From Candidatus Caccomonas pullistercoris (GTDB lineage: Bacteria > Bacteroidota > Bacteroidia > Bacteroidales > Bacteroidaceae), in contig DVNY01000097.1 of NCBI GenBank assembly GCA_018714085.1, positions 1 through 32,159 of the forward strand: a stretch of DNA of 32,159 nucleotides, given 5' to 3'. Each line of letters opens with the position of its first letter. Position 1 is the stretch's first letter. The position numbers and the translations under genes were made by a program. Of this stretch, positions 14,006 through 21,884 are shown piece after piece. The notes under the pieces were generated by a model, which did not search any database, was not told where the DNA came from, and was given only the letters and a program-made list of their open reading frames with translations.

Positions 14006-16612
14006 TCATCGCCCGTTCTCCGCAATAAGCTGCCTCACCTTGCGGTTAAAGCCATCGGCCGTTTCAAGCTGCTCCACGGTGAGATGGACGCGGTAGCGCC
14101 AATAATGGGCGGCGTTTGCGGGATTGTTGATCTGCTCCTTCTCAGGGCTGGGACTACGCAGGGCGTCATCCATCGCCAGCCAGTCTTGAACGGCCAGCAG
14201 GCACAGCATCGACGGACAGGCAAGGTGGCGCACAATGACAGCCTCGCACGTCGGCGCGTCAGGCCATTCCGGCGCCGGACCGGGCAAACCGAGCACTCGG
14301 GTCCAGTATTCCTGTGCAGCGTCGGGCTGCTCGTGCCACCAGAGCCGGAGCGGCGGCATGTCGTGTGTCGAGATGGTGGCCACGGAAAGGTATGGATTTT
14401 TTTCAGCCCGCCCGAAACGCACCCACGGTTCCTTGGGCATGCGTTCGATCTCCAAAGAAAGTATTTCAAGTTGTTCAAGCACACCTTTGACCGAAGCCGG
14501 CACCATCCCGAGGTCTTCGGCGCAAGGAAGCATCGCCGTGCTCCCGACAACCGGCGGCAGTTTCTTTAACGCTTCGTCACGCCAGAAGTCGTTGTGTCGC
14601 ACGTAGAAGAAATCGTCGTAAAGGCGATTGAAAGCCGCCTGTTGACGAGCGTCAAGCGCGGCGTAAGCCGAAGTGTGCTGGGCAGCCACACGTGGATGAT
14701 AATGTCCGCGACAGTCTTCGTCTTCCATAAAGAGCACATCGGCCAGGAGCGTCATCAGTTCATCGCGCAGCGGCCCTGGGCCAACCGCAGCCTGGACGGC
14801 GCGCTGCGTGTCGGCACCCTGACGAGGAATCCAAGCACCGGAATCTTCCACGAAATAAGCCGCGGCAGCTTCGGCGCCGACGCGTCTGTCCAGTTCCCCT
14901 TTCGTAAAACGCGGAACCGTCATCCTTTTATCGAAGCGGAAACCTGCCGCTTCCATCTCGGCCACGCTGAGCGGCAAAGCCGGACGGAAATGTCCCAGCA
15001 GGCCGTAGACTTGGTCGTACGGTATCTCCCAAATTCGGAAAAAGCCCAATACATGGTCGATCCGGTACGCGTCAAAATACCGGGCCATATGCCGGAGCCG
15101 CGCCTTCCACCATGCGTAACCCTCATGAGCCATCGCGTCCCAATCATAAGTCGGGAAGCCCCAGTTCTGGCCGTCGCGGGCAAAGTCATCAGGCGGCGCG
15201 CCGGCCTGACCGTCGAAGTGGAACAACCTGCCGTCGACCCAGGCCGGCACACTGTCGCGACAGATGCCAATAGGGATGTCCCCCTTCAACAGGACGCCGA
15301 GACGGCGGGCTTCGTCATGGGCGGCCGCCATCTGCTCGTGCAGTTTGAACTGCGTGTAAAGGTAGAAGTCAAATTCATGGCTGAACGACGGGTCGCGCAC
15401 ACGGCGCTCGTCGATTTTCACAGGGTCATACTCGCTCCATTCGCCCCACTGCCTGAAATCGGCGGTTCCTTGCTCATCACGCAGGCAGCAGAAGGCCGCA
15501 TAAGGTTTCAGCCAGCCGACATTTTCGCGGAAATAGGCTTGACAGGCAGGCTGGGCCATCTCGGCGTCGCCCTTACGCTCGAAGCAGACACGTATGAACG
15601 CAAGTTTCAGGGCCATGACGGCTTCGTAGTCCACGGCGTCGAGCTGCTCGAGTCGCCTCCGCTCGTCGGCGATGGCGGCGTATTCGTCCGCGAGGTCACT
15701 GCCCGCCAAGGCTTCAAGGTCCATGTAAACCGGGTGGAAGGCGAACACGGACACCGAACTGTATGGATATGAATCGCGCCAAGTGTGGCTGCTCGTCGTG
15801 TCGTTCACGGGGAGCAGCTGGACAGCCTTCATGCCCACGCTTGCCGCCCAGCCGACAAAACGGCGCAGGTCGCCAAAATCACCAATACCGCAACTGTGCC
15901 CACTGCGCAGGGAGAACACCGGCACAACCACACCGGCCAGCCGAGGCAAGGTGCCTTCCATTCCGGCCCAAATGTCGTCGCGGCGTCGCCGGCCTTCCTC
16001 CCCGTCGGCCCGACGGTTGCGACACTGTTCCCATTCGACGGTCCCGTCCACATGCAGACGCACATATTTATACTCAAAAGCCTCTGCGGCTTTGTCCTCC
16101 GGGAGGGCAAAAATCCAACGGTTGCCTCCCACGGGCTGCATGCGCCGGGCATGGTCTACGGCCCAAGCGCCCAATTCGGGAATCGAGCCGAGCACGGCCC
16201 AGGACTCGCCTTCGGGGAGATCGGGCGCCGTGAGGCAGAGCAGGAGACCGCGTCCGACGGCAAGCGCCGGCGCCGCCTGGCGTCCGGGAAGCCGCGACAC
16301 CACCCCCGGCACGTTGCCATCGTTCCAACTGTCGGCCAGTTCATAGGCACCGGCCCCGTCTTCGACCAGAAGGCTGTGGCTCTCGCCACGTTCGGCCGCC
16401 TCGACGGCTCCGTCCCGGACTACGCGGTACGCATACGTCAGGCGTCCCGGACGGTCTATCCCTATGCTTCCGGTCCAGAGGAAACCGTCGGCTGTGGCGA
16501 GCCGGCAGGTTCCCGAAGCCAAAAGTCCTTCGGATCCGTCCAACGTATAGGCCGCTTCGAGCGCCTCACCCCAACGCGTGCCATAATCTATCTTAAAACT
16601 TACTGTCACCAT
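14006..16612 (-). CDS. malQ: 4-alpha-glucanotransferase (GH77) with N-terminal starch-binding modules
   Basis: 868 residues. Two carbohydrate-binding (CBM20-like) modules come first: residues 1-105 (VSFKIDYGTRWGEALEAAY) and about 115-225 (LGSIPELGAWAVDHARRMQ, FEYKYV). The GH77 catalytic domain follows: PVFSLRSGHSCGIGDFGDL, the nucleophile Asp in YRIDHVLGFFRIWEIP, the acid Glu in PCAEDLGMVP, and STHDMPPLRLWWHE. The enzyme transfers alpha-1,4-glucan segments between maltodextrins in the cytosol, in starch or glycogen use. This long form with CBM20 modules is usual in Bacteroidales and like plant DPE2. Start ATG at 16612 (MVTVSFKIDYG) is preferred over one at 16654, which adds 14 residues outside the CBM fold. 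No clear -7 element was found upstream. Confidence 0.93.
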   Translation of the reverse strand: MVTVSFKIDYGTRWGEALEAAYTLDGSEGLLASGTCRLATADGFLWTGSIGIDRPGRLTYAYRVVRDGAVEAAERGESHSLLVEDGAGAYELADSWNDGNVPGVVSRLPGRQAAPALAVGRGLLLCLTAPDLPEGESWAVLGSIPELGAWAVDHARRMQPVGGNRWIFALPEDKAAEAFEYKYVRLHVDGTVEWEQCRNRRADGEEGRRRRDDIWAGMEGTLPRLAGVVVPVFSLRSGHSCGIGDFGDLRRFVGWAASVGMKAVQLLPVNDTTSSHTWRDSYPYSSVSVFAFHPVYMDLEALAGSDLADEYAAIADERRRLEQLDAVDYEAVMALKLAFIRVCFERKGDAEMAQPACQAYFRENVGWLKPYAAFCCLRDEQGTADFRQWGEWSEYDPVKIDERRVRDPSFSHEFDFYLYTQFKLHEQMAAAHDEARRLGVLLKGDIPIGICRDSVPAWVDGRLFHFDGQAGAPPDDFARDGQNWGFPTYDWDAMAHEGYAWWKARLRHMARYFDAYRIDHVLGFFRIWEIPYDQVYGLLGHFRPALPLSVAEMEAAGFRFDKRMTVPRFTKGELDRRVGAEAAAAYFVEDSGAWIPRQGADTQRAVQAAVGPGPLRDELMTLLADVLFMEDEDCRGHYHPRVAAQHTSAYAALDARQQAAFNRLYDDFFYVRHNDFWRDEALKKLPPVVGSTAMLPCAEDLGMVPASVKGVLEQLEILSLEIERMPKEPWVRFGRAEKNPYLSVATISTHDMPPLRLWWHEQPDAAQEYWTRVLGLPGPAPEWPDAPTCEAVIVRHLACPSMLCLLAVQDWLAMDDALRSPSPEKEQINNPANAAHYWRYRVHLTVEQLETADGFNRKVRQLIAENGR

Positions 16613-16681
16613 GTTGCTACTGTTAAAAACTACGTTTCTTGGGGTTGTCAGCAAAAAAAATCGACAAAAAAGCCCAGTAGA

Positions 16682-16713
16682 TTTGTTTACTAATAAATTA
16701 AGCCGTATATTTG
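16682..16713 (+). promoter_or_regulatory. Complete -33/-7 promoter reading rightwards into a gene-free stretch
   Basis: TTTG (16682-16685), 20 nt, TATATTTG (16706-16713). Both elements match the Bacteroidota consensus exactly. No plus-strand protein gene lies downstream; udk and malQ are on the other strand. The predicted start of transcription, around 16718-16721, is exactly where the 5' strand of the stem of the RNA below begins. Confidence 0.75.
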
Positions 16714-16717
16714 CCTG

Positions 16718-16900
16718 TACAAAGAGGCTGCATCGGTTAGATCGGGATACTCATCAATAATAACGGAAATACCGAGAAAGCTACTCCGCTCAATGGCGGG
16801 CCGACACACTCGTTGGAGTCGGATTACAGAGATCGGAGGGCACTCAAATCTTATTTTAGCTCGGAGTTTCATCACATCACCGGTGTAGCCTTCTTTGTGT
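16718..16900 (+). ncRNA. Predicted structured small RNA, 6S-like
   Basis: About 183 nt. The two ends pair: 16719-16737 with 16879-16898, giving 19 base pairs with two G-U pairs and one bulged base. Inside is a mainly open region (16738-16771 facing 16865-16878). A further rod follows: CCGA/UCGG (16772-16775 with 16861-16864), GCUA/UAGC (16780-16783 with 16857-16860), CUCCG/CGGAG (16784-16788 with 16834-16838), and a top hairpin CCGAC/GUCGG (16801-16805 with 16818-16822). A closing stem, a central bubble and a long terminal arm of about 180 nt is the layout of 6S RNA, which binds the RNA polymerase holoenzyme. It is not SRP RNA, RNase P RNA or tmRNA: their core motifs are absent. A T-run at 16919-16924 could end it, but without a clear hairpin. 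RNA gene likely; 6S identity only a proposal. Confidence 0.6.
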
Positions 16901-16939
16901 CTTGACGTTTCCCCTATCATTTTTCGCCGCGCGTTCTTC

Positions 16940-17557
16940 TCAGGCCTTTTCAAGTATCCGTTCGATGTATGCACGGAGGATTTCGATGGCTTTCGCGTTT
17001 TCCCCGCCCTCTGGAATAATCAAGTCGGCCAGTTCCTTGGTCGGCTCGATGAACTCGCAGTGCATCGGTTTGAGCACTTGAAGGTAGCGGTTAATCACCA
17101 CGCGCGCGGTGCGGCCGCGCTCTTCGACGTCACGCTCAATCAGGCGGATCAGCCGCTCGTCCGGGTCTGCGTCGACGTAGAGTTTCAAGTCGAACATGCG
17201 GCGCAGGGCTTCTTTGTAAAGCACCATGATGCCCTCGACGATGACGACGTCGCACGGCTCGACGTGCACCGTCTCCTCCATGCGGTCGCAAGTCAGCACG
17301 GAGTAGGTCGGGACGTCGACGGCCCGGCCCTCGCGCAAGTCGGTCAGGTGACGGCAAAGCAGGTCCCACTCGAAAGCGTCGGGGTGGTCGTAGTTCAACT
17401 TTCGGAGCTGCTCGATGGTCATGCCTTTCGGCGCCCGCTTGTAATATGAATCCTGTGAGATGAGCGCTACTTGCTCACCCGGAAAGCTATCCCGTATTTT
17501 CCGCGCCACGGTCGTCTTGCCGGAACCGGTTCCGCCCGCGATACCAATTAAAATCAT
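16940..17557 (-). CDS. udk: Uridine kinase
   Basis: 205 residues, the usual length. The P-loop GGTGSGKTT is at residues 8-16, followed by ALISQDSYYK, the NYDHPDAFEWDLL motif that binds the nucleoside, PTYSVLTCDR, and VIVEGIMVLY (Walker B region). RLIERDVEERGRT is the lid, whose arginines contact phosphate. It phosphorylates uridine and cytidine with ATP or GTP in pyrimidine salvage. The gene stands alone, with its own -7 element 32 bases upstream of the ATG at 17557. Its 3' end is followed by the predicted RNA gene on the opposite strand, so the two transcripts converge. Confidence 0.95.
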   Translation of the reverse strand: MILIGIAGGTGSGKTTVARKIRDSFPGEQVALISQDSYYKRAPKGMTIEQLRKLNYDHPDAFEWDLLCRHLTDLREGRAVDVPTYSVLTCDRMEETVHVEPCDVVIVEGIMVLYKEALRRMFDLKLYVDADPDERLIRLIERDVEERGRTARVVINRYLQVLKPMHCEFIEPTKELADLIIPEGGENAKAIEILRAYIERILEKA

Positions 17558-17588
17558 AGTTATCAGGTTTTCAAAGTGATTGATAGGA

Positions 17589-17596
17589 CAAACTTA
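17589..17596 (-). promoter_or_regulatory. Candidate -7 promoter element of udk
   Basis: TAAGTTTG on the minus strand, an exact TAnnTTTG match, ends 31 bases before the udk ATG. No good -33 TTTG at 19-21 nt was found. Confidence 0.55.
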
Positions 17597-17786
17597 CACA
17601 TTTCCGGGCAATCGGGCGACATCCGGAAGCATTTTTTCGAGTGGTGAAAGGCGTTTTCCGGCTCTGCTAGCGGCACGTGCGGCTTCATGCAGCGCGTTGA
17701 AGGCCGTCCGACGCGGCATTCACAGTGCGCCCGGCGCACCGACGCGCACGGCGGGCGCGGTGTCCGCTGCCTCCGTCCGTCCCGGT

Positions 17787-17870
17787 GCTTTGACGGGAAA
17801 TCCTGTCCGGCTGACAGAAATCACGGGACGGCTGACAGGATTTTCTATCCGGCTGACAGGGATTCCTGTC
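17787..17870. repeat. 21-bp tandem repeat array, copy 3 (four units, 84 bp)
   Basis: Units start at 17787, 17808, 17829 and 17850. The last three start with CGGCTGACAG; they end in AAATCACGGGA, GATTTTCTATC and GGATTCCTGTC. The first is diverged (GCTTTGACGGG then AAATCCTGTC). It lies in the 444-base gap between the PepSY-like gene and udk, about 190 bases upstream of the udk promoter and 50 bases from the terminator at 17922. The rest of this gap (17597-17786 and 17871-17921) holds nothing I recognise. Confidence 0.9.
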
Positions 17871-17921
17871 GCCCGGACCGCTTTCGTCATCGCCCTGCCC
17901 CACCCTGACGGGCCTCACTGG

Positions 17922-17965
17922 AAAGGGCCTCCATCCGGTCTGCGAACCGGTTGGAGGCCCTTTTT
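17922..17965. terminator. Terminator hairpin downstream of the PepSY-like gene
   Basis: An 18-bp stem with one mismatch (17922-17939 with 17946-17963) and a 6-nt loop. The T-run is five bases on the plus strand and three on the minus strand, so it could work both ways. The only gene running into it is the minus-strand lipoprotein gene ending at 18002. Confidence 0.75.
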
Positions 17966-18001
17966 GCAGTTGTGTCACGCCGGACGGCACGACACACGGG
18001 G

Positions 18002-19279
18002 TCATGCGTTCACGAAGCTGCCCTGCGGAGTGATGCGGACAAGGCGCTCGCGTTCGGTGCGGTCGTCTTCGACCTCGAAGACGTACCACTCGCCCGACGG
18101 CGTCTCGGCATAGTAAATGTCATCGACTTCCCAACGGGCGTAGTCGCTCTGGCGGAAAGCCTCGACGACGGCTTCGGGCAAGTCGCGGTAGGACACATCC
18201 CAACGCGTGAGCACCCAGTCGTTCCGGCCGTCGAAAAGCACTTCCTTCTCGCGGCCTTCGTGGCGTATCTCGACCTCGAGGTAACCGTCGTCGTAGTCTT
18301 TCTCGACAATGACAGCGCCAGGATATTGCTGGCTGACGAAGGCTTCGACCTTGCCACCGACGATGGCTCCGCCGCCCGCGGACTGGTAGAGCGAGAGCTG
18401 GCCGTCCGGCGTCACGCGGAGCTTGACATCGCCAAAGCGGCTGTCGAGTTCGAGGCGGTAGTAGCGGCCGTCGTTGGCCGTCTCGAAGAAGTCAATGTCG
18501 TCAAGGCGGTATCCGTTCGTTTCGGCATATTCAGAGGAGTCCCAAGCTGCCACGACCGCTGCGGGCAAGTCGGCCCGGCGCACTTCGGTCTGGGTGTACA
18601 GCCACGCGCCCGAGCGGTCGAAGACCACTTCGCGCAGCACACGGCCTGCGTCGACAAGCTCCACTTCGGTCAGGCCGTCGTCCGTGTCGACCTCAACGAT
18701 ACGGGCGTCGGGATAATGACTGCGGATGAAATCCATCACGCTGCCGCCGGGCGTCGAGGGAATGAGCCCGTCGTAATCAGACTGGCCGCCACCGTCGGCA
18801 ACTGCCTTGACGAGCACGCCGTCTTCCGTGTAATAAAGGTCCATCTCCTGACCGGCGTTCTCCACCTCGATGACGTAAAGCAGGGTGACGCCCTCACGAC
18901 GGATCAGGTCGACGTCGTCCACACGCCATGTGGCGTATTCGCTGGTCTGGAAAGCGGTCTTCACAGCTTCGGGCAGGCGGTCGAAACGCACGTCGTACTC
19001 ACTCATCAGCCAGGCGCCGTCCGACTGATTGAACCAAGCCGACCCGGGCACCCAACCGCCGCCGTCGGCGTCAGAGTAAGAGAAGTCGGCCACGGCATAG
19101 GTGCCCCTGACTTCCCACTCGACGTCACGCGCACCGGGGAACAGGCTCTCAAACGTGCTCTGCGCCTGAGGCGAAACTTGTCCGGCGCCGGGAGGGCGTC
19201 CGTCCTCGTCGTTGCTGCAAGCCGTCGTAAGCATCAGGCAGACGGCGAGCGCCGACACAATTCTTGGGTATTTCCTCAT
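18002..19279 (-). CDS. Lipoprotein with three PepSY-like repeat units
   Basis: 425 residues. The signal peptide (RIVSALAVCLMLTTAC) ends in a lipobox with Cys at about 21. After a short linker come three copies of a ~125-residue unit, at about 38-160, 168-293 and 300-425. Each has a first half with a FPGA or YPDA/YPGA motif plus an acidic strand, and a second half starting LPEAV or LPAAV followed by Y-A-x-W and a DD(V/I/D) strand. This is the pattern of the Bacteroidales PepSY-like (beta-lactamase-inhibitor-like) domain, a periplasmic or surface module of unknown ligand. The protein is highly acidic. The gene has its own promoter and a palindrome at the transcription start. It follows the S9 peptidase gene, 93 bases away and on the same strand. 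Confidence 0.8.
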   Translation of the reverse strand: MRKYPRIVSALAVCLMLTTACSNDEDGRPPGAGQVSPQAQSTFESLFPGARDVEWEVRGTYAVADFSYSDADGGGWVPGSAWFNQSDGAWLMSEYDVRFDRLPEAVKTAFQTSEYATWRVDDVDLIRREGVTLLYVIEVENAGQEMDLYYTEDGVLVKAVADGGGQSDYDGLIPSTPGGSVMDFIRSHYPDARIVEVDTDDGLTEVELVDAGRVLREVVFDRSGAWLYTQTEVRRADLPAAVVAAWDSSEYAETNGYRLDDIDFFETANDGRYYRLELDSRFGDVKLRVTPDGQLSLYQSAGGGAIVGGKVEAFVSQQYPGAVIVEKDYDDGYLEVEIRHEGREKEVLFDGRNDWVLTRWDVSYRDLPEAVVEAFRQSDYARWEVDDIYYAETPSGEWYVFEVEDDRTERERLVRITPQGSFVNA

Positions 19280-19306
19280 AGTAGATAAAAAGTTTGGTAA
19301 GTAATA

Positions 19307-19319
19307 GAGACTAAGTCTC
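19307..19319. promoter_or_regulatory. Palindrome at the predicted transcription start of the PepSY-like gene
   Basis: GAGACTAAGTCTC: two 6-bp arms around one base, perfectly symmetrical. It lies 4-16 bases downstream of the -7 element, which is where transcription should begin. It could be an operator or form a small hairpin at the 5' end of the mRNA. Confidence 0.4.
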
Positions 19320-19323
19320 GGTG

Positions 19324-19355
19324 CAAATATACGGAGATACCGTAAAACTCACCAA
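19324..19355 (-). promoter_or_regulatory. Promoter of the PepSY-like lipoprotein gene
   Basis: On the minus strand: TTG (19355-19353), 21 nt, TATATTTG (19331-19324). The -7 element is exact. The ATG at 19279 is about 44 bases downstream. Confidence 0.7.
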
Positions 19356-19372
19356 TAGTACAGACTTTTTAA

Positions 19373-21865
19373 CTACATATTACCCTCTTTCGAGACAGCG
19401 GGATACACATCGTTGGGATAAAGGTCGTCCCACCAGGCACTGTCGTCTTTCAGCCATTTGGCCAGCCAGGCAAAGATGGCGTCCTGCCAGCTGAGCCGCT
19501 TTTGGTGATTGACAATCACATGGTTCTCACCGTCAATCTCAATCAGCGCGGCCGGACGTCCCAGTATGCGCAATGCCGTGAACAGCTGGACACTCTCGTT
19601 GGTCGGGACGTTCGTGTCGACCGTTCCGTGGAGCAAGAGGAGCGGCGTCCGTATCTTGTCGGCATGGAAAAGGGGCGACTGCTCGACATAAAGGTCCGGA
19701 CGGTTCCACGGGAAGCTGCCATATTGCGCAGCCTCACCGTAGCTGTATCCCCAAAAACCGCCACCCCAATAGCTGGCCACGTTGCTGATGCCGGCGTGCG
19801 ACACGGCAGCGGCGAAAAGCTGGGTTTGCGTTTGCAGGTACTGCGTCATGAAGCCGCCGTATGAAGCTCCCATACATCCTACCTTCGTGCTGTCCACAAA
19901 CGAATGGGCTGCAAGGAATTGTTTCGTACCTTCGATGATGTCGTCCGCCGTGCGCTTTCCCCACGCGTTGACGTGGCGTGCAGCGAACTCCTGTCCGTAG
20001 CCGATGGTGCCGCTCGGCTCGACCACATAGACGACATATCCTTGCGAGGCAAAAACCTGGAAAGGATACTGGAACTCCAACACGCGCGACGTAGGCGTGC
20101 AACCGCCGTAATAATAGACGAGCAGCGGATACTTGCGGCTCTTATCGAAATCAGGCGGCAGGAAGTAGAAGCCACGGATGGTGTCGCCGGCCGTCGTACG
20201 GAAGTCCCAGTCGTGACACTCGCCGATGGCCACACCTTTCATCAAGCGGTCAAAATCAATCTCGCCGATGCGCTGCGTCTTGGGCTTCTCCGACTTCATC
20301 TCGCAGGCATAGAGGTCGCGCGCCCTCGTCGCTGTCTGGCCGTAGAAGACGGCATTGCGCGCTTCGCGGTCGACACTGTACCCTTGCACATAGCTGACAG
20401 GAAGTTCATACCGTACGGGGGCGGAACCGTCCGGCACAAGCGTATAAAGGTCAAGCCCGTCACCGTTGGTGGCCGTAAAGACGATGCGGTCTGATGCTTC
20501 CGGCCATTCAAAGCGCTCCACCGACGGGGCAAAGCCGCACAGGAGGGGCTTCACGTCGCGCTTCGCCGGGTCGTAGAGATAGAGGCGATAGTCGAAAAAG
20601 CTCGGCGTCTGGCCTTTGGCGACTTCACTGCCGATGCCATCGAAACAAGCGGGCGAACCTTTCACTACCAAGCGGCGGCCGTCGGGTGCATAGATGGCGT
20701 TGGAGATAAAAGCAGTGTCGGCCAACAACGTGTCGACCGCCAGCGTCCGGGCGTCGATCTCGACGAGCGTCGTGCGGTCGAACGGACGGCGCGTCAGGTC
20801 TTTACGGCTGAATGATACGAGCAGCCGACGACTGTCAGGCGAGATGTCGTTCAGCCATGCGCTGCACGACCCGAAAGTCAGCCGTTGCATGAGCCCCGTG
20901 GCGATATCGAAACGATAGAGCGCCGTCCGGTTGCGCCATCCAGGCATGCGGTCGTCCGGTTCGTAGATGCGCTTCAACGCGCCGGCGTCTTTCGGCCCCT
21001 CCTCGGTAAGGCTGAACACAAGATAGCTCTCGTCGGGCGAAATGGTGAAGCCTCCGTCGGGCACGCCAGTAGCCACGACGGTTTCCCGGCCCGAGACCGG
21101 ATCGAGCGTCACGAGCTGGCGTCCCTCGGCCGTAGCCCGCGTGAAGCAGAGCACGTCGCGACGGGGCATCCAACGCAGGCCCGTGGCTTCGTCGCGTTGC
21201 CACAGGTAGCGCCCGGAGCGTGTTTCTGTCACCGTTGTGCGGTAAATGTTGCTCCCGTCAGGCTTGGTTTCATAATAACCGGTGACCAAGTATTTCCCAG
21301 ACGGCGACAGGCTCACGCTGCGGTAGTGCGGGCCATAGAGCATCTCGGCCATCGTGTACATCCGCTGGCCGTCCGCCGCCGGGCGCAGGCCGCTGAGGTC
21401 GTTGCCCACCCACTCCACTCGCAGCGTGTCGGCGTGCTTCGGCGTAGTCAGTACGGCCAGCCGGACGTCCTTGGTGCCCGGGGTGAGTTTCAGTTCGCCC
21501 TTCACTTCTTTGTCGCCGACGTATGCCTTGTACGCTTTGACGCCGCTCACTTTGAGCATGGCCTTCGTGAAGCGGGTAACGTTGAACGAGCATTGCACGA
21601 CACGCAGCGTGCCCGCCTGCCCCGACGTGAACGCCGTGCCCAGCGTCAGGGTCTTCTCGTTGCCGTCGGGCTGGAAGCGGGTCGGCTTGTTAAGGCGCAG
21701 GAACTCGTCGAAGTCGAACGCCTTGTGCTTCATGTTTACCGTGTCAGTACGATAGGGTTCACCCACGTCAAAACTGCGCAGGAGCGTCGCCTGCTTGACT
21801 GTGAGCGTGTCAGCGGACAACCCGACGGGGGCCAGCGCCAACATGAACAGGAACAGTTTTTTCAT
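19373..21865 (-). CDS. S9 family prolyl oligopeptidase, secreted
   Basis: 830 residues. A signal peptide (MKKLFLFMLALAPVGLSA) is followed by an N-terminal region of ~170 residues and a beta-propeller with repeated SPxGxY/SPDxxxL strands (LSPSGKYLV, ISPDESYLV, ISPDSRRLLV, YAPDGRRLVV). The alpha/beta-hydrolase domain comes last, with the nucleophile Ser in GASYGGFM (about 667), Asp in LLHGTVDTNVP (about 749) and His in GENHVI (about 782). The triad is complete. It should cleave short peptides, probably in the periplasm; Bacteroidales take up and degrade peptides with many S9 enzymes, but whether it removes di- or tripeptides cannot be told. The start ATG at 21865 is chosen over a TTG two codons upstream. 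It begins 19 bases after the helicase stop, and no promoter was seen, so it probably shares that transcript. Confidence 0.92.
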   Translation of the reverse strand: MKKLFLFMLALAPVGLSADTLTVKQATLLRSFDVGEPYRTDTVNMKHKAFDFDEFLRLNKPTRFQPDGNEKTLTLGTAFTSGQAGTLRVVQCSFNVTRFTKAMLKVSGVKAYKAYVGDKEVKGELKLTPGTKDVRLAVLTTPKHADTLRVEWVGNDLSGLRPAADGQRMYTMAEMLYGPHYRSVSLSPSGKYLVTGYYETKPDGSNIYRTTVTETRSGRYLWQRDEATGLRWMPRRDVLCFTRATAEGRQLVTLDPVSGRETVVATGVPDGGFTISPDESYLVFSLTEEGPKDAGALKRIYEPDDRMPGWRNRTALYRFDIATGLMQRLTFGSCSAWLNDISPDSRRLLVSFSRKDLTRRPFDRTTLVEIDARTLAVDTLLADTAFISNAIYAPDGRRLVVKGSPACFDGIGSEVAKGQTPSFFDYRLYLYDPAKRDVKPLLCGFAPSVERFEWPEASDRIVFTATNGDGLDLYTLVPDGSAPVRYELPVSYVQGYSVDREARNAVFYGQTATRARDLYACEMKSEKPKTQRIGEIDFDRLMKGVAIGECHDWDFRTTAGDTIRGFYFLPPDFDKSRKYPLLVYYYGGCTPTSRVLEFQYPFQVFASQGYVVYVVEPSGTIGYGQEFAARHVNAWGKRTADDIIEGTKQFLAAHSFVDSTKVGCMGASYGGFMTQYLQTQTQLFAAAVSHAGISNVASYWGGGFWGYSYGEAAQYGSFPWNRPDLYVEQSPLFHADKIRTPLLLLHGTVDTNVPTNESVQLFTALRILGRPAALIEIDGENHVIVNHQKRLSWQDAIFAWLAKWLKDDSAWWDDLYPNDVYPAVSKEGNM

Positions 21866-21884
21866 TGTCAATGATATTGATAGG

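Noticed and set aside
16690-16872. A 60-codon minus-strand open frame (MKLRAKIRFECP...), extendable to 16974
   Set aside because: It lies antisense to the predicted structured RNA, has third-position base use unlike all neighbours, has no promoter, and its longer form overlaps udk. A small Bacteroidales peptide cannot be fully excluded, but the RNA explains the region better.
17787-17870. Possible CRISPR array
   Set aside because: Units are contiguous 21-bp copies with no spacers, arrays have only four units, and no cas genes are present.
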